Source of the DNA: Alistipes sp.
Lineage (GTDB): Bacteria > Bacteroidota > Bacteroidia > Bacteroidales > Rikenellaceae
Assembly (NCBI GenBank): GCA_017937125.1
Contig: JAGBEH010000001.1
Location: 856,378-920,377, forward strand
Reading direction: 5' to 3'
Length of the DNA stretch: 64,000 nt
The notes below the pieces were generated by a model. That model was given only the letters and a program-made list of their open reading frames with translations, had not been told where the DNA came from and searched no databases. Positions 26,987 to 36,153 of this stretch are shown here, in pieces (positions within the stretch are counted from its first letter, which is position 1; each line of letters begins with the position of its first letter). The position numbers were made by a program, and so were the translations under genes.

Positions 26987-27499
26987 ATGGGATTTTTGAA
27001 AGAATTCAAGGAATTCGCCATTAAGGGCAACGTTATGGATATGGCGGTCGGCGTCATCATCGGCGGGGCATTCGGCAAAATCGTCTCGTCGCTCGTGAAC
27101 GACATACTTATGCCCCCTATCGGCGCATTATTGGGCAATACCGACTTCTCCAATCTGAGAATCGACCTTTCGGGCATCCGCAAAGCGGTATCCTCGGCGA
27201 GTCAGGCCGTAAGCGACACCGTATCCAGCATCGACATAATCTCGTCGGATTCTGCCGAGATTGCGGAAACCGTCGCGGCCGCTCCCGTAATAGAGCCTAT
27301 TTACTGGAACTACGGCGCATTCATCCAGCAGTGCATCGACTTCACGATTCTGGCGTTCTGCGTCTTTCTGATGGTCAAATTGATGAACAAGCTGATAAGG
27401 AAGAAGGCTGCGGAGGCCGCTCCTGCGCCTGCACCCGCACCGTCGAAAGAGGAACTCCTGCTTACGGAGATTCGCGACCTGCTGAAAGAGAAGAAATAA
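26987..27499 (+). CDS. mscL: Large-conductance mechanosensitive channel MscL
   Basis: 170 residues, slightly longer than the E. coli protein (136). '[46 protein letters not shown]' is the family's N-terminal helix and TM1. TM2 is '[28 protein letters not shown]'. The extra length is in the periplasmic loop (about residues 55-105, Ser/Ala/Val-rich) and an Ala/Pro-rich C-terminal linker before a short helix. The pentameric channel opens on membrane tension to release solutes in osmotic downshock. It is a single-gene unit ended by the hairpin at 27607. Confidence 0.96.
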   Translation: MGFLKEFKEFAIKGNVMDMAVGVIIGGAFGKIVSSLVNDILMPPIGALLGNTDFSNLRIDLSGIRKAVSSASQAVSDTVSSIDIISSDSAEIAETVAAAPVIEPIYWNYGAFIQQCIDFTILAFCVFLMVKLMNKLIRKKAAEAAPAPAPAPSKEELLLTEIRDLLKEKK

Positions 27500-27606
27500 C
27501 AGCAGACAACCAATTGTATACGAATCGATTCCGATAATATTTTCGACAATCCGAACGCACGTCGAACCCGATCGTATATAGTATATAATTGCCTGACGGT
27601 ATTTAC

Positions 27607-27641
27607 AAAACGGCTGCCCTTTCTATCCGGGCAGCCGTTTT
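27607..27641. terminator. Bidirectional intrinsic terminator
   Basis: Arms AAAACGGCTGCCC (27607-27619) and GGGCAGCCGTTTT (27629-27641) enclose a 9-base loop, with A and T runs on both sides. It serves mscL on the plus strand and the convergent ion-channel gene on the minus strand. Confidence 0.85.
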
Positions 27642-27700
27642 CTATCGAAACAGCCGGTGCAGCGCAATCGATACACACTTTAATGTCGTCGCAGGAAAAG

Positions 27701-28390
27701 TCATCCCTTGTCGCCGTCGTTCTTGAACAGGTCGGCCACATAAACGGTAAACAACGGCAGCATAAGCATACCGAGTGCGGGCAGTATGACGGCCAGCACC
27801 TTGCCGACAGCCGTAACGGGGAAAATCTCGGCCCCGACCGTGGTCATCCCCATAAAAGCCCACCAGACGGCATTGCCGAAACCGTGCAGTCGGGCATTGA
27901 CCATAACTTCATAATCGTAAAACACCAGGGCCGCAAGATATGTGATTATGATTACCGTAAACGCATATGCCGTAAACATACGCCTCACCCCGCGCTCGAC
28001 GAACCAGCGTACGACGACATAAACCGCCACGAGCGTACGCAACAACGGTATGATTCCGATAAGCATCGTCCATTCGCGGTCGAGCGGCAAATCAAACCAG
28101 TCGATAATGTTCAGATAAGGCACCGACAACAGAAAATACGGCAAATTACGCCAGAAATACCGCGGTCTGTCATCCTTGTCCGTCACTCCGAGACGGATGA
28201 AGAAATCGGCCATAAACACTATGCAGACACACAACTGCGTCGTCAGATACCAGTCGGAAAACACTTCGTGATTTCCCGTGATTATCTCATACGACACGGA
28301 AACCAAAAGCGCGATGCCGGCAAGCAGCGTGACGAAACTCATAAATGTGCAGGTTGCGGAACGGTTGGAGTCGGAGGCAACTGTATTCAT
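27701..28390 (-). CDS. Voltage-gated-type ion channel with a non-canonical selectivity filter
   Basis: 229 residues. Hydrophobic segments fit an S1-S6 ion-channel fold: 'FMSFVTLLAGIALLVSVSY', 'QLCVCIVFMADFFIRL' and 'LLSVPYLNIIDWF', then an S4-like 'IGIIPLLRTLVAVYVVVRWFVERGVRRMF'. The pore helix and filter follow. The filter reads 'MTTVGAEIFP' instead of the potassium-channel TVGYGD, so K+ selectivity is uncertain. After S6 ('LAVILPALGMLMLPLFTVYVADLF') there is almost no cytoplasmic tail. It is probably a homotetramer in the inner membrane. Confidence 0.82.
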   Translation of the reverse strand: MNTVASDSNRSATCTFMSFVTLLAGIALLVSVSYEIITGNHEVFSDWYLTTQLCVCIVFMADFFIRLGVTDKDDRPRYFWRNLPYFLLSVPYLNIIDWFDLPLDREWTMLIGIIPLLRTLVAVYVVVRWFVERGVRRMFTAYAFTVIIITYLAALVFYDYEVMVNARLHGFGNAVWWAFMGMTTVGAEIFPVTAVGKVLAVILPALGMLMLPLFTVYVADLFKNDGDKG

Positions 28391-28499
28391 ATAATATCCG
28401 TTTTTCCCGCCCGACAGTCCAAAATCGATGCCAATGCCGCAATGTATTTGTACGTTTTTTGCACGGGTTGTTTACGAACCGTAAAAAGAAGCAATGATT

Positions 28500-28679
28500 A
28501 TGAAACTACACAAAAAAAGCACCGAGGTGTGCAACGAATGCGAGCAGGAGTTCATAGACGAGATGAACAGGCTGGTCGGCACCGTCGAGAATTACTCGCC
28601 GAAAGACCACCGGCGCAAAGAAGACGAAGTGGAATCGGCATTCAGGGAAAAACACAAACAGCCGGTCGAACAGAAATGA
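28500..28679 (+). CDS. Small acidic/basic hypothetical protein
   Basis: 59 residues from ATG 28500 (ATG 28494 adds two). Highly charged, with a 'CNECEQEF' pair of cysteines near the N-terminus and a C-terminal charged helix; no signal peptide or membrane segment. I do not recognise a family. Support for a real gene: it is followed at once by a strong intrinsic terminator and lies in an otherwise empty intergenic region on the plus strand. Confidence 0.6.
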   Translation: MKLHKKSTEVCNECEQEFIDEMNRLVGTVENYSPKDHRRKEDEVESAFREKHKQPVEQK

Positions 28680-28683
28680 AAGC

Positions 28684-28712
28684 AAAAACCACCGTTCAGT
28701 CCGGTGGTTTTT
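28684..28712 (+). terminator. Intrinsic terminator
   Basis: Arms AAAAACCACCG and CGGTGGTTTTT with a 7-base loop, followed by a T-rich tail, five bases after the stop of the small gene. Confidence 0.85.
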
Positions 28713-28717
28713 CGCTA

Positions 28718-28749
28718 TTTGCAGATACGGATTTTTTTCGTTAAATTTG
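28718..28749 (+). promoter_or_regulatory. Predicted promoter of the GH127-type gene
   Basis: TTTG at 28718-28721 and TAAATTTG at 28742-28749 are separated by 20 nt, the Bacteroidetes spacing. It would give a ~70-nt leader before the start at 28825. Confidence 0.5.
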
Positions 28750-28824
28750 AACCTCGGATATGTCGGTATCGATGATGATACACGTCTACCGTAATAAAAC
28801 TAAACCAAAACCTGATTCCGTTTT

Positions 28825-30843
28825 ATGAAGAAACAATTATTTATCGTTTTATCCGCTGTCATTACCGTTTCGGCGACTGCCCGAACCGCCGTCGAGCCGT
28901 TCAATCGCGCGCCGCTCCACAAACGCGCCTACGCGGAACTTCCCATAGGAGACATACATCCCGCGGGCTGGCTCCAAGAGCAGACAGTCCGAATGCGCGA
29001 CGGTATGACGGGCCATCTCGACTCGCTGTACGAACTCGTAATGGGCCCCCGCAACGGCTGGAAAGGCGGCGACGGCGACGTATGGGAACGCGGTCCCTAC
29101 TGGATAGACGGGCTGCTGCCGCTGGCATACATACTCGATGACGAGAATCTCAAGTCCAAAGCACAGGAATGGATAGAATGGACGCTCGCATCGCAGACCG
29201 AAGACGGCCATTTCGGTCCTGTAGAAGACAGGCCGCACGAGCGCGGGCTGCAAAGGGGCAAAGCACGCGACTGGTGGCCCAAAATGGTTATGCTCAAGGT
29301 AATGCAACAATACTACTCGGCAACGGGCGACAAGCGCGTCATAGATTTTATGACCCGATATTTCCGTTATCAATTGAAAACGCTGCCCGAAAAGCCGCTC
29401 GATTATTGGACTCGCTGGGGCAAACAGCGCGGTGCGGACAATCTTTCGACGGTATACTGGCTCTACAACATTACGGGCGACGCATTCCTTCTCGACCTCG
29501 GCGAACTGATACACGCACAGACGCTCGACTGGGAGGGCATATTCGACCACGGCGACGAACTCTACCGTCAGCACAGTCTCCACTGCGTCAATCTCGGGCA
29601 AGGGTTCAAGGCCCCCGCGATTTATTATCAGCAAAGCGGCGATACGACGCTGCTGCAATCCCTGCATAAGGGCGTAAAGACAATATCCTCGACCATCGGC
29701 TACCCCACGGGGCTGTGGGCAGGCGACGAACATCTGCGCTTCGGAGATCCGACGCTCGGTTCGGAGCTGTGCACCGCCGTGGAGATGATGTTCTCGCTCG
29801 AGGACATACTCAAAATCACGGGGGACATCTATTGGGCCGACTATCTCGAACGTGTGGCATACAATGCGCTGCCGACGCAGATAACCGACGGATTCGACGC
29901 ACGCCAATATTTCCAGCAGCTCAATCAGGTAGAGGTGACGCGCAAGTCGCGGAATTTCTCTACCCCGCATACCGATACCGACACGATATTCGGACTGCTG
30001 ACGGGCTATCCCTGCTGCACGTCGAACCTGCATCAGGGATGGAGCAAATTCATACAGAACCTGTGGTATGCCACGCCCGACGGCGGTCTCGCAGCATTGG
30101 TGTATGCACCCTCGACCGTCGAGACTCGGCTCGCCGACGGCCGAACGGTAAAGATAACGGAGACGACGAACTATCCTTTCGAGGAGAGCATCGCATTCGA
30201 CATATCATTCCCCGAAAAAAGGTCTAAAGGAGCCTCTTTCCCCCTTCATCTGCGCATTCCGCGCTGGAGCGGCAAGGCCGTCATCACCGTAAACGGCGAA
30301 ACATTGAATATTCCGGTCTCGAAGTCGGGCATTGCCGTAATCGACCGTCAATGGGCGAACGGCGACAAAGTGCGAATCGACTTCACGGCCGACATAAAGA
30401 TCAGCCGCTGGTACGACAACTCGGCGGTCGTCGAACGCGGAGCATTGATATATGCCCTCAAGATGAACGAGAAATGGGAGAAAAAACTCTTCGAGGAGAA
30501 AAGCAGACGCGAATACGGCGATTTCTACTATGAGGTCACATCGGATTCGGCGTGGAACTACTGTCTCCTGCGCGAGAACATCCATAAAGACAAGATAGGC
30601 GCCAATTTCACGGTACATCGCAACGAATCCGCATCATCCTATCCGTGGAACGTCGAAAATGCCCCCATAAGCATAAAGACCAAAGCGCGCCGCATACCGC
30701 GCTGGCAGATATACAACGGCTCCGCAGGCCAGATAAGCTATTTCACGAAAAATCGCAGCGAAATAACCGACGAGGACGAGACTATCGAACTTATCCCGTA
30801 CGGTTGCACGACGCTCCGCATAACGGAGTTCCCCGTAAGATAA
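28825..30843 (+). CDS. Beta-L-arabinofuranosidase-type glycoside hydrolase (GH127/GH146-like)
   Basis: 672 residues with an N-terminal signal peptide ('LFIVLSAVITVSATART'), so secreted or periplasmic. The DUF1680/GH127 (alpha/alpha)6 barrel begins at 'PIGDIHPAGWLQEQTVRMRDGMTGHLD'. The zinc/cysteine catalytic site typical of GH127 can be seen: Glu314-x-Cys316 in 'SELCTAVEMMF' and Cys397-Cys398 in 'YPCCTSNLHQGW'. C-terminal beta-sandwich segments follow from about residue 450. These enzymes remove beta-L-arabinofuranose from plant glycans; the exact linkage is unknown. There is no SusC/D pair next to it, so it is not in an evident polysaccharide utilisation locus. Confidence 0.9.
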   Translation: MKKQLFIVLSAVITVSATARTAVEPFNRAPLHKRAYAELPIGDIHPAGWLQEQTVRMRDGMTGHLDSLYELVMGPRNGWKGGDGDVWERGPYWIDGLLPLAYILDDENLKSKAQEWIEWTLASQTEDGHFGPVEDRPHERGLQRGKARDWWPKMVMLKVMQQYYSATGDKRVIDFMTRYFRYQLKTLPEKPLDYWTRWGKQRGADNLSTVYWLYNITGDAFLLDLGELIHAQTLDWEGIFDHGDELYRQHSLHCVNLGQGFKAPAIYYQQSGDTTLLQSLHKGVKTISSTIGYPTGLWAGDEHLRFGDPTLGSELCTAVEMMFSLEDILKITGDIYWADYLERVAYNALPTQITDGFDARQYFQQLNQVEVTRKSRNFSTPHTDTDTIFGLLTGYPCCTSNLHQGWSKFIQNLWYATPDGGLAALVYAPSTVETRLADGRTVKITETTNYPFEESIAFDISFPEKRSKGASFPLHLRIPRWSGKAVITVNGETLNIPVSKSGIAVIDRQWANGDKVRIDFTADIKISRWYDNSAVVERGALIYALKMNEKWEKKLFEEKSRREYGDFYYEVTSDSAWNYCLLRENIHKDKIGANFTVHRNESASSYPWNVENAPISIKTKARRIPRWQIYNGSAGQISYFTKNRSEITDEDETIELIPYGCTTLRITEFPVR

Positions 30844-30861
30844 GGCAGATTACGGAAATGC

Positions 30862-30902
30862 AAAAAAGGCTGTCTGCTGCGAGCCGACAGCCTTTTTTTT
30901 GC
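30862..30902. terminator. Bidirectional intrinsic terminator
   Basis: Arms AGGCTGTC and GACAGCCT with A and T runs at each side. It lies between the convergent GH127-type gene and the YhiM-like gene. Confidence 0.85.
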
Positions 30903-30949
30903 GATCCTGACAGTTCAGGAATATGCGATCGCCCGATTGCGGAAACGGG

Positions 30950-31993
30950 TTACTTGCTTTTGGCCCCGCTTTCGAGTATCGAGACTATGGAGTACAGCGT
31001 AAAGCAAATAGCGCCGAACCCCATCAGTACGCGCGACGGAACGAAAAACTTCGGTTTGAACAGCGCCTCCTCGAACAGGAATGCAGCCATAAACATACAG
31101 GTCAATGCCGTGATGACGGGGATTATGGGGATTCGCGATGCAAGTTCGAATTCGGTATGCCATATCTTCGCGAGCAATATGACCTTGCTGGAGATACTCC
31201 AGCAAATAAGCGCCAGCCCGATAAGGACGAACCCCACGAAATCCACGGGTTCGCCCCAGTTGGAGAATATCATATAAAGTCCCGCGGCGAAAGCCACCGC
31301 CCCCATTGTCAGCGGCACCCAATACCATATTTTACGCTCCGTCATAGAATAGCTGCCGCGCACCTGCCGCGCGATGCTCGCCACGAGGGCTATGAGCGAC
31401 GTGCATACGCAGGCTATTCCTCCCATTACGCATCCCGCAACCGTATGCGCCATATCGTCCGACCATGCTATGAGCCCTATCGCCCACACCCACGCGACAG
31501 CGGAAATAACCGTCACGATCGAAACCAACGTAATCTCCGCAGAATACGAGAATCCCTGAGGATTGACCGACATAGTCGCATCGGCCGAATTTTCGGGGAT
31601 CAGCGAGAATCTCGTAGATGCTGTCGCCGCAGTCGCAACACAGGCCGTTATAAGTCCGAGACCGCATACGACGTGTCCCGGCACGACCGCCCATGAAGCG
31701 TGTTCGGCCATTATCACGCCGCCGCAGACCACGGTTCCGAAGGCGAAAAAATAACCTATGGTCGGCAGCAGGTATTTGTCGGCCACGGTATATTTGCCTA
31801 TGATCTGGCGGATGATCGTCGCCGCCGTAGTAAACAATGCGATGCATATGGAGCCGAGGAAGAATATCACGGGTCCTGCCGTAAGACGATCGGGCGTATT
31901 GCCGCTCAACCACACATACAGGCCATAACAAAAGCAGAATGCCGCCATAAACAGCGGTATTGCCCGAAACAGAATGCTTATACCGTAATTCAT
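30950..31993 (-). CDS. YhiM-like inner-membrane protein (DUF2776)
   Basis: 347 residues with about ten hydrophobic segments covering the protein. The N-terminus 'MNYGISILFRAIPLFMAAFCFCYGLYVW' and 'AGPVIFFLGSICIALFTTAATIIRQI' resemble E. coli YhiM and the DUF2776 family. Repeated internal segments (for example 'GHVVCGLGLITACVATA' and 'AGCVMGGIACVCTSLIALVASIARQVRGSYS') suggest an internal duplication. Function is not established; YhiM has been connected to acid/envelope stress in E. coli. Single-gene unit. Confidence 0.75.
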   Translation of the reverse strand: MNYGISILFRAIPLFMAAFCFCYGLYVWLSGNTPDRLTAGPVIFFLGSICIALFTTAATIIRQIIGKYTVADKYLLPTIGYFFAFGTVVCGGVIMAEHASWAVVPGHVVCGLGLITACVATAATASTRFSLIPENSADATMSVNPQGFSYSAEITLVSIVTVISAVAWVWAIGLIAWSDDMAHTVAGCVMGGIACVCTSLIALVASIARQVRGSYSMTERKIWYWVPLTMGAVAFAAGLYMIFSNWGEPVDFVGFVLIGLALICWSISSKVILLAKIWHTEFELASRIPIIPVITALTCMFMAAFLFEEALFKPKFFVPSRVLMGFGAICFTLYSIVSILESGAKSK

Positions 31994-32082
31994 AGTAGAT
32001 GATTTTCGGCTGTCATATACAAAATGCTTACCAATTCGGGCGACGTATTATGCTTATCGCATAATTCGCCATATTCGGCTCT

Positions 32083-32302
32083 GTCGAAGATACTCCGTCT
32101 CGGCATAATCGAGCCGACGCTTGCTTCCGCTCTCGACTTTTCGTATCTGTGACTTTGTCGAAGATACTCCCGTTCGGCAATGCTCAAATAAATTTGGCAT
32201 AGTCCTCTCTTATTCGTATCTTTGACTTTGTCGAAGATACTTCGTCTCGGCAAAATCAAGCTGACGCTTGTTTCTGCCCTCGACTTTTCGTATCTTTGCA
32301 GT
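32083..32302 (+). repeat. Three tandem ~73-bp units, each ending in a promoter-like box
   Basis: Units start with GTCGAAGATACT at 32083, 32157 and 32230 and end with TATCTGTG (32144), TATCTTTG (32217) and TATCTTTG (32291). Units 1 and 3 are near-identical; unit 2 has a different centre (containing CTCAAATAAATTTGGC). The last -7 box ends five bases before the HAD gene's ATG, so that transcript would be leaderless or nearly so. This fills the ~310 bases between the YhiM-like gene and the HAD gene. Confidence 0.8.
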
Positions 32303-32899
32303 ATGGAATTGCGTAATATTGTTTTCGACTTGGGCGGTGTGGTCTTCGCACGCGACCCTAAAAAATGCAGCGAAGATTTCATATCTTTTTTCTCGTTCAT
32401 CCTCGCACCCGAGATGCCGTCGTTCTGGCAGGAGTACGATCGCGGCACCCTGACGCTCGACGAAGTCAAAGCCGAGTTATGCGCCTATAAAGGTTGCGAC
32501 ATGGCCGTATGCGACGAATACGTGGCGACCGCCATAGCGATGCAGGAAGAGATATCGGCTACCAAAACGCTGATAGAGGAACTCAAGGCGGCAGGATACG
32601 ATCTGTACGTACTGTCGAATATGTCGCGGGAATTCATCAGTTTCCTGCGCAAATTCCCCGTCTATCGGAATTTCAGGGGCGACGTAATATCATGCGAAGT
32701 GCATGCGGTCAAGCCCGAACCCGAAATATACAAGATTCTGTTGTCGAAATTCGGCATCAAGCCGTCGGAAACACTGTTTATCGACGACCGTCGGGCGAAT
32801 ACCGATACGGCAGCGTCTCTCGGCATCTCGACGTTCCTCTTCGACCATCGCAACCCCGAGAAGAGTTGCGATGATCTGAGGAAATTGCTGCTCGGTTAG
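32303..32899 (+). CDS. HAD-superfamily hydrolase (YihX-like)
   Basis: 198 residues from ATG 32303. A longer frame from 32222 is rejected because it runs through the promoter repeats. 'RNIVFDLGGVVFARD' is HAD motif I in the variant common to YihX/alpha-glucose-1-phosphatase-like enzymes. 'YVLSNMS' is motif II, and 'KPEPEIYKILLSKFGIKPSETLFIDDRRANTDTAASLGI' holds motifs III and IV. The substrate is unknown. The 3' end overlaps the convergent TonB-dependent receptor gene by 4 bases. Confidence 0.9.
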   Translation: MELRNIVFDLGGVVFARDPKKCSEDFISFFSFILAPEMPSFWQEYDRGTLTLDEVKAELCAYKGCDMAVCDEYVATAIAMQEEISATKTLIEELKAAGYDLYVLSNMSREFISFLRKFPVYRNFRGDVISCEVHAVKPEPEIYKILLSKFGIKPSETLFIDDRRANTDTAASLGISTFLFDHRNPEKSCDDLRKLLLG

Positions 32900-35800
32900 A
32901 AAACGACCCTCACCCCGAGTTGCATATGCCAGCGCGACAATATGTCGTTTCTGGTATAATCCGCTCCCGTAAACTGATATACGGGCGTCTTGTTGCCGTC
33001 CCCGTCGTCGGTCAATGCCGTAATTCTGACAGGTGTGAGTTTCGAGTTCGACACGGAGTAATATGCACCCCAATCGCGATCGAACATATTGCCCATATTC
33101 ATAATGTCCAGCGTTATTTGGAGTTTGCGCTCCGTTTTAGCGCCGAAATAGAAATCCTGGGCGAAATGCAGGTCCAAACGGTGCTCCATAGGCGTTTGGA
33201 ACACGTTGCGCTCGGAATATCTTCCGCGATGCGACCGCAGATAGGCATCTTTCTCTATAAAATCGTTCCACGCCTCCTTGGACGTCTCATCGGCGAAAGA
33301 CATTTTCTCCAGTTCCCCTTTCGTGGGAATGTACATCAGCGTATTGCCCGAATAACCGTCGCCGTTGAGATCGACATTCTCGCCATAGCACAACGAATAG
33401 CGTGCGCCCGAATACATCTGATAGACGAGCGATAATGTCGAACCGAAATATTTGGCATACCGTCGCGAATAGGACACCTGCGCCGTCAGCTTGTGAGGAG
33501 AATCGAAAAGCGAATAGCTCAATGCGGGAGAGTCGGAGTTCACCGCATAAGTCCGCCCCCAGTTGCTCGCCTGCGCCGAGGAGGTTGCATCGCAAAGGGC
33601 ATACGAATGCCCGAAAGTGTACGACGCGGCGACATCGAGTCCGAATCGGAAACTCTTTACGACGGATGCGGTGACCGAATAGGAGTAGCCGCGATCGGTG
33701 TTGGTCGTATAGTAAATCGACGAATAGGACTTATCGGCCTTGTAATATATCGAGGTATTCGCAGCGGAGGCACTCGCCTTGTCCACCGCATAAATCCGTT
33801 GTCCGTCGTCAGAAAGGGTCAGGTTTTCGAACACCGCATTATTGATCGTCTTTCCGAACAGGCCTTCGACCATAAAATGCCATCCGTTGCCGACGGTCTG
33901 CTCGACGGCGAGATTAGCGCGGAATACCTGCGGATAGCGGAAATGTTTGTCGAGAACCTGTATCGACGGGTTGAGCGTCGATTCGTCGGTCGTAGGCGGA
34001 TGTACGGAGAAGGATTCTGCGGGAACGACTATGTTGCCGTGTTCGTCCGTCGTCGCACGACGGGTGATACCCTTCTGCTCCACTCCCGTATTAGAGTAGT
34101 TATTTACTATCCACACGAACGGCACCCGTCCCGTAAACAGCCCCGCGCCTCCGCGTATGAGCGTCCGCCGCCCGCTGTCCGCATACCAGCGGAAACCCGC
34201 ACGCGGCGACCAGAGCACCTGCAAGCGCGGGACATCGCCGACACGCACTCCGTGCTTTGCGGCCGTTTCGCTCCGATTGAACCGTTCATTGACCGTAGGC
34301 GCGCCGAATATCACCGGAATGTCGGCACGCAGACCGTAGGTAAGAGAGAACCGCATCGACGGCGTCCAATTATCCTGCACATACAATCCGAACTGAACGG
34401 CATTGAACGTCGGGCCCCACGTCTTGCTTCCCGTAACGGTTTCGTCCGTATAATTATAGGTGTAGACTGACGCTCGGTCATTCTCGAAATCCTCCAATGA
34501 ATTATAGGTATACGTTCCGAGCGAGTTGGCGACATACACCACGTGGGAGCGGTAAAATTCGTTATGCGTACCGAACGTTACGGCGTGGTTTCCCGTGCGC
34601 CATGTAAGATTGTCCGTGACTGTCACCGTATGCTGGTCGAGACTGTTGGCGCCCGCATAACGGTCGGTGCCGATATAGGCGGTTGCCCTTTCGGACTGGC
34701 CGAGACCCTGAATTATCACGCAAGGCAGCAAACGTTCGGTCTCGCGTCCGTCGGTTACGTTGCCGTACCCTATGCGTAACTCGTTATGCAGGTTGTCGCC
34801 GATACGCGAATTGAGTTCCGCGCCTATCATATGCGAACGGCTGACCGACGTATATCCCGCACCGCCGAAAAGGAACGACATCGCGGTATTCGCATACTCG
34901 TCCTTACGCCCGTCGATGAAATTATAGCGCACGGACAAGGTATTGCGGCCGTTTATGTTCCAATCGAGACGGGCGATGAGCGACCCCGAGGTGCGATCGA
35001 CATTCCGTTGTCCGTATCCGCCGCCGTCATATCCCGTCAGCGTCTTGAAACGGGCGGCTATGCGTTCGGCCTCGGCGATGCTTACGGCCCCGCCTGCTCC
35101 GGGATAATACGACGACGGATAATTGTCGAGCGTAAATTCGCCGTTCAGGAAGAAAAACAGTTTGTCCCGTACTATCGCCCCGCCGAGCGTAGCACCGTAT
35201 ATTTGCGTAGACTGTTCGGACAATTTCGTACGTCCGACGACATTTTTGCCTGCCGTAGTCCCGTAAAAATCCCGATTGTTATAATACACGTATGCCGTAC
35301 CTTTGAACTCGTTCGTTCCCGACTTGGTGACGGCGTTTATTCCGCCGCCCGTGAATCCGCTCTGACGCACATCGAACGGAGCGACCACGACCTGAATCTC
35401 ATCGAGCGCATCGAGCGGCACGGGATTGGCCGATGTAAGGCCGCCGTTCGTACCCGTAGAGGTCAGCCCGTACATATCGTTGTTCGCCAGACCGTCTATC
35501 AGGAACGAATTATAGCGGTTATTGGCTCCGCCGAACGACACGCCTCCGAATTTGGGCGATTGCGCCAGCGGAGAGAGTCTTGTTATGTCGTAAATGTTCC
35601 TGCTCACGGTAGGCGTATCGGCTATCGTTTTCGCCGAATAGTTGGATGCGGCACCCGTTTTCGACGCATTGAAACGGTCGGCGGCGGAGCTGACGACCGT
35701 AACCGCGTCGAGTTCGTTGTTCTCTTTCAATACGGGAGCTATCTCGAACATATTGCCGAGTTCGAGTACTACATCCCGAATCTCCACGGTACCGTAGCCG

Positions 35801-36048
35801 ATATACGATATTTCTACCGTATACGGTCCGCCCGTGCGCATTCCCTGAATTGAAAAACGACCGTTTCGGTCGGTTGCGACACCGTATTCGCTGCCCGACG
35901 GCAGATGTCGGGCTACTACGGAAGCGCCTTGAAGTTTGTTTCCCGCAGCGTCTGCAACGACGCCGCCGAGCGAAGATGTCGTGACTTGCGCCGCCGCACC
36001 GAGGATGCCGACGGCAAGAATTACCGTAATTAAAAAAAGTCTCTTCAT
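32896..36048 (-). CDS. Oar-like TonB-dependent outer-membrane receptor under an FMN riboswitch
   Basis: 1050 residues. Signal peptide to about residue 20 ('LAVGILGAAAQ'), then a carboxypeptidase-regulatory-like (CarboxypepD_reg) domain (~25-105, 'GGVVADAAGNKLQGASVVARHLPSG'). The TonB plug follows (~110-240, 'NIYDITRLSPLAQSPKFGGVSFGGANNRYNSFLIDGLANND'), then a 22-strand-type barrel. The order matches Oar-like receptors rather than SusC. Oar proteins are usually linked to adhesion or unknown import. Here the 5' leader carries an FMN riboswitch and a terminator, so transcription should fall when FMN is plentiful. That strongly suggests the receptor imports riboflavin, FMN or FAD. No lipoprotein partner is adjacent. 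Confidence 0.9.
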   Translation of the reverse strand: MKRLFLITVILAVGILGAAAQVTTSSLGGVVADAAGNKLQGASVVARHLPSGSEYGVATDRNGRFSIQGMRTGGPYTVEISYIGYGTVEIRDVVLELGNMFEIAPVLKENNELDAVTVVSSAADRFNASKTGAASNYSAKTIADTPTVSRNIYDITRLSPLAQSPKFGGVSFGGANNRYNSFLIDGLANNDMYGLTSTGTNGGLTSANPVPLDALDEIQVVVAPFDVRQSGFTGGGINAVTKSGTNEFKGTAYVYYNNRDFYGTTAGKNVVGRTKLSEQSTQIYGATLGGAIVRDKLFFFLNGEFTLDNYPSSYYPGAGGAVSIAEAERIAARFKTLTGYDGGGYGQRNVDRTSGSLIARLDWNINGRNTLSVRYNFIDGRKDEYANTAMSFLFGGAGYTSVSRSHMIGAELNSRIGDNLHNELRIGYGNVTDGRETERLLPCVIIQGLGQSERATAYIGTDRYAGANSLDQHTVTVTDNLTWRTGNHAVTFGTHNEFYRSHVVYVANSLGTYTYNSLEDFENDRASVYTYNYTDETVTGSKTWGPTFNAVQFGLYVQDNWTPSMRFSLTYGLRADIPVIFGAPTVNERFNRSETAAKHGVRVGDVPRLQVLWSPRAGFRWYADSGRRTLIRGGAGLFTGRVPFVWIVNNYSNTGVEQKGITRRATTDEHGNIVVPAESFSVHPPTTDESTLNPSIQVLDKHFRYPQVFRANLAVEQTVGNGWHFMVEGLFGKTINNAVFENLTLSDDGQRIYAVDKASASAANTSIYYKADKSYSSIYYTTNTDRGYSYSVTASVVKSFRFGLDVAASYTFGHSYALCDATSSAQASNWGRTYAVNSDSPALSYSLFDSPHKLTAQVSYSRRYAKYFGSTLSLVYQMYSGARYSLCYGENVDLNGDGYSGNTLMYIPTKGELEKMSFADETSKEAWNDFIEKDAYLRSHRGRYSERNVFQTPMEHRLDLHFAQDFYFGAKTERKLQITLDIMNMGNMFDRDWGAYYSVSNSKLTPVRITALTDDGDGNKTPVYQFTGADYTRNDILSRWHMQLGVRVVF

Positions 36049-36052
36049 ACAG

Positions 36053-36091
36053 ATAAAAAAATTAAGCCTCGAACAATCTCCTCGGGCCTAA
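36053..36091 (-). terminator. Leader terminator of the FMN riboswitch (expression platform)
   Basis: On the minus strand AGGCC and GGCTT pair around an imperfect CGA/TCG stem and are followed by TAATTTTTTT, ending about five bases before the receptor's ATG. Its place between aptamer and start codon fits transcription attenuation. Confidence 0.65.
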
Positions 36092-36153
36092 TTCAGATCC
36101 GTACACGGTTTACACTCTGCGCAGCAATGCAAAACGCGACATCGGTCTTTATA

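Noticed and set aside
32222-32302. N-terminal extension of the HAD hydrolase from 32222
   Set aside because: The extension translates promoter repeat DNA; the HAD motif starts right after ATG 32303.
31990-32469. 159-codon minus-strand frame with internal repeats
   Set aside because: The peptide repeats only reflect the tandem promoter units and it runs opposite to the HAD gene.
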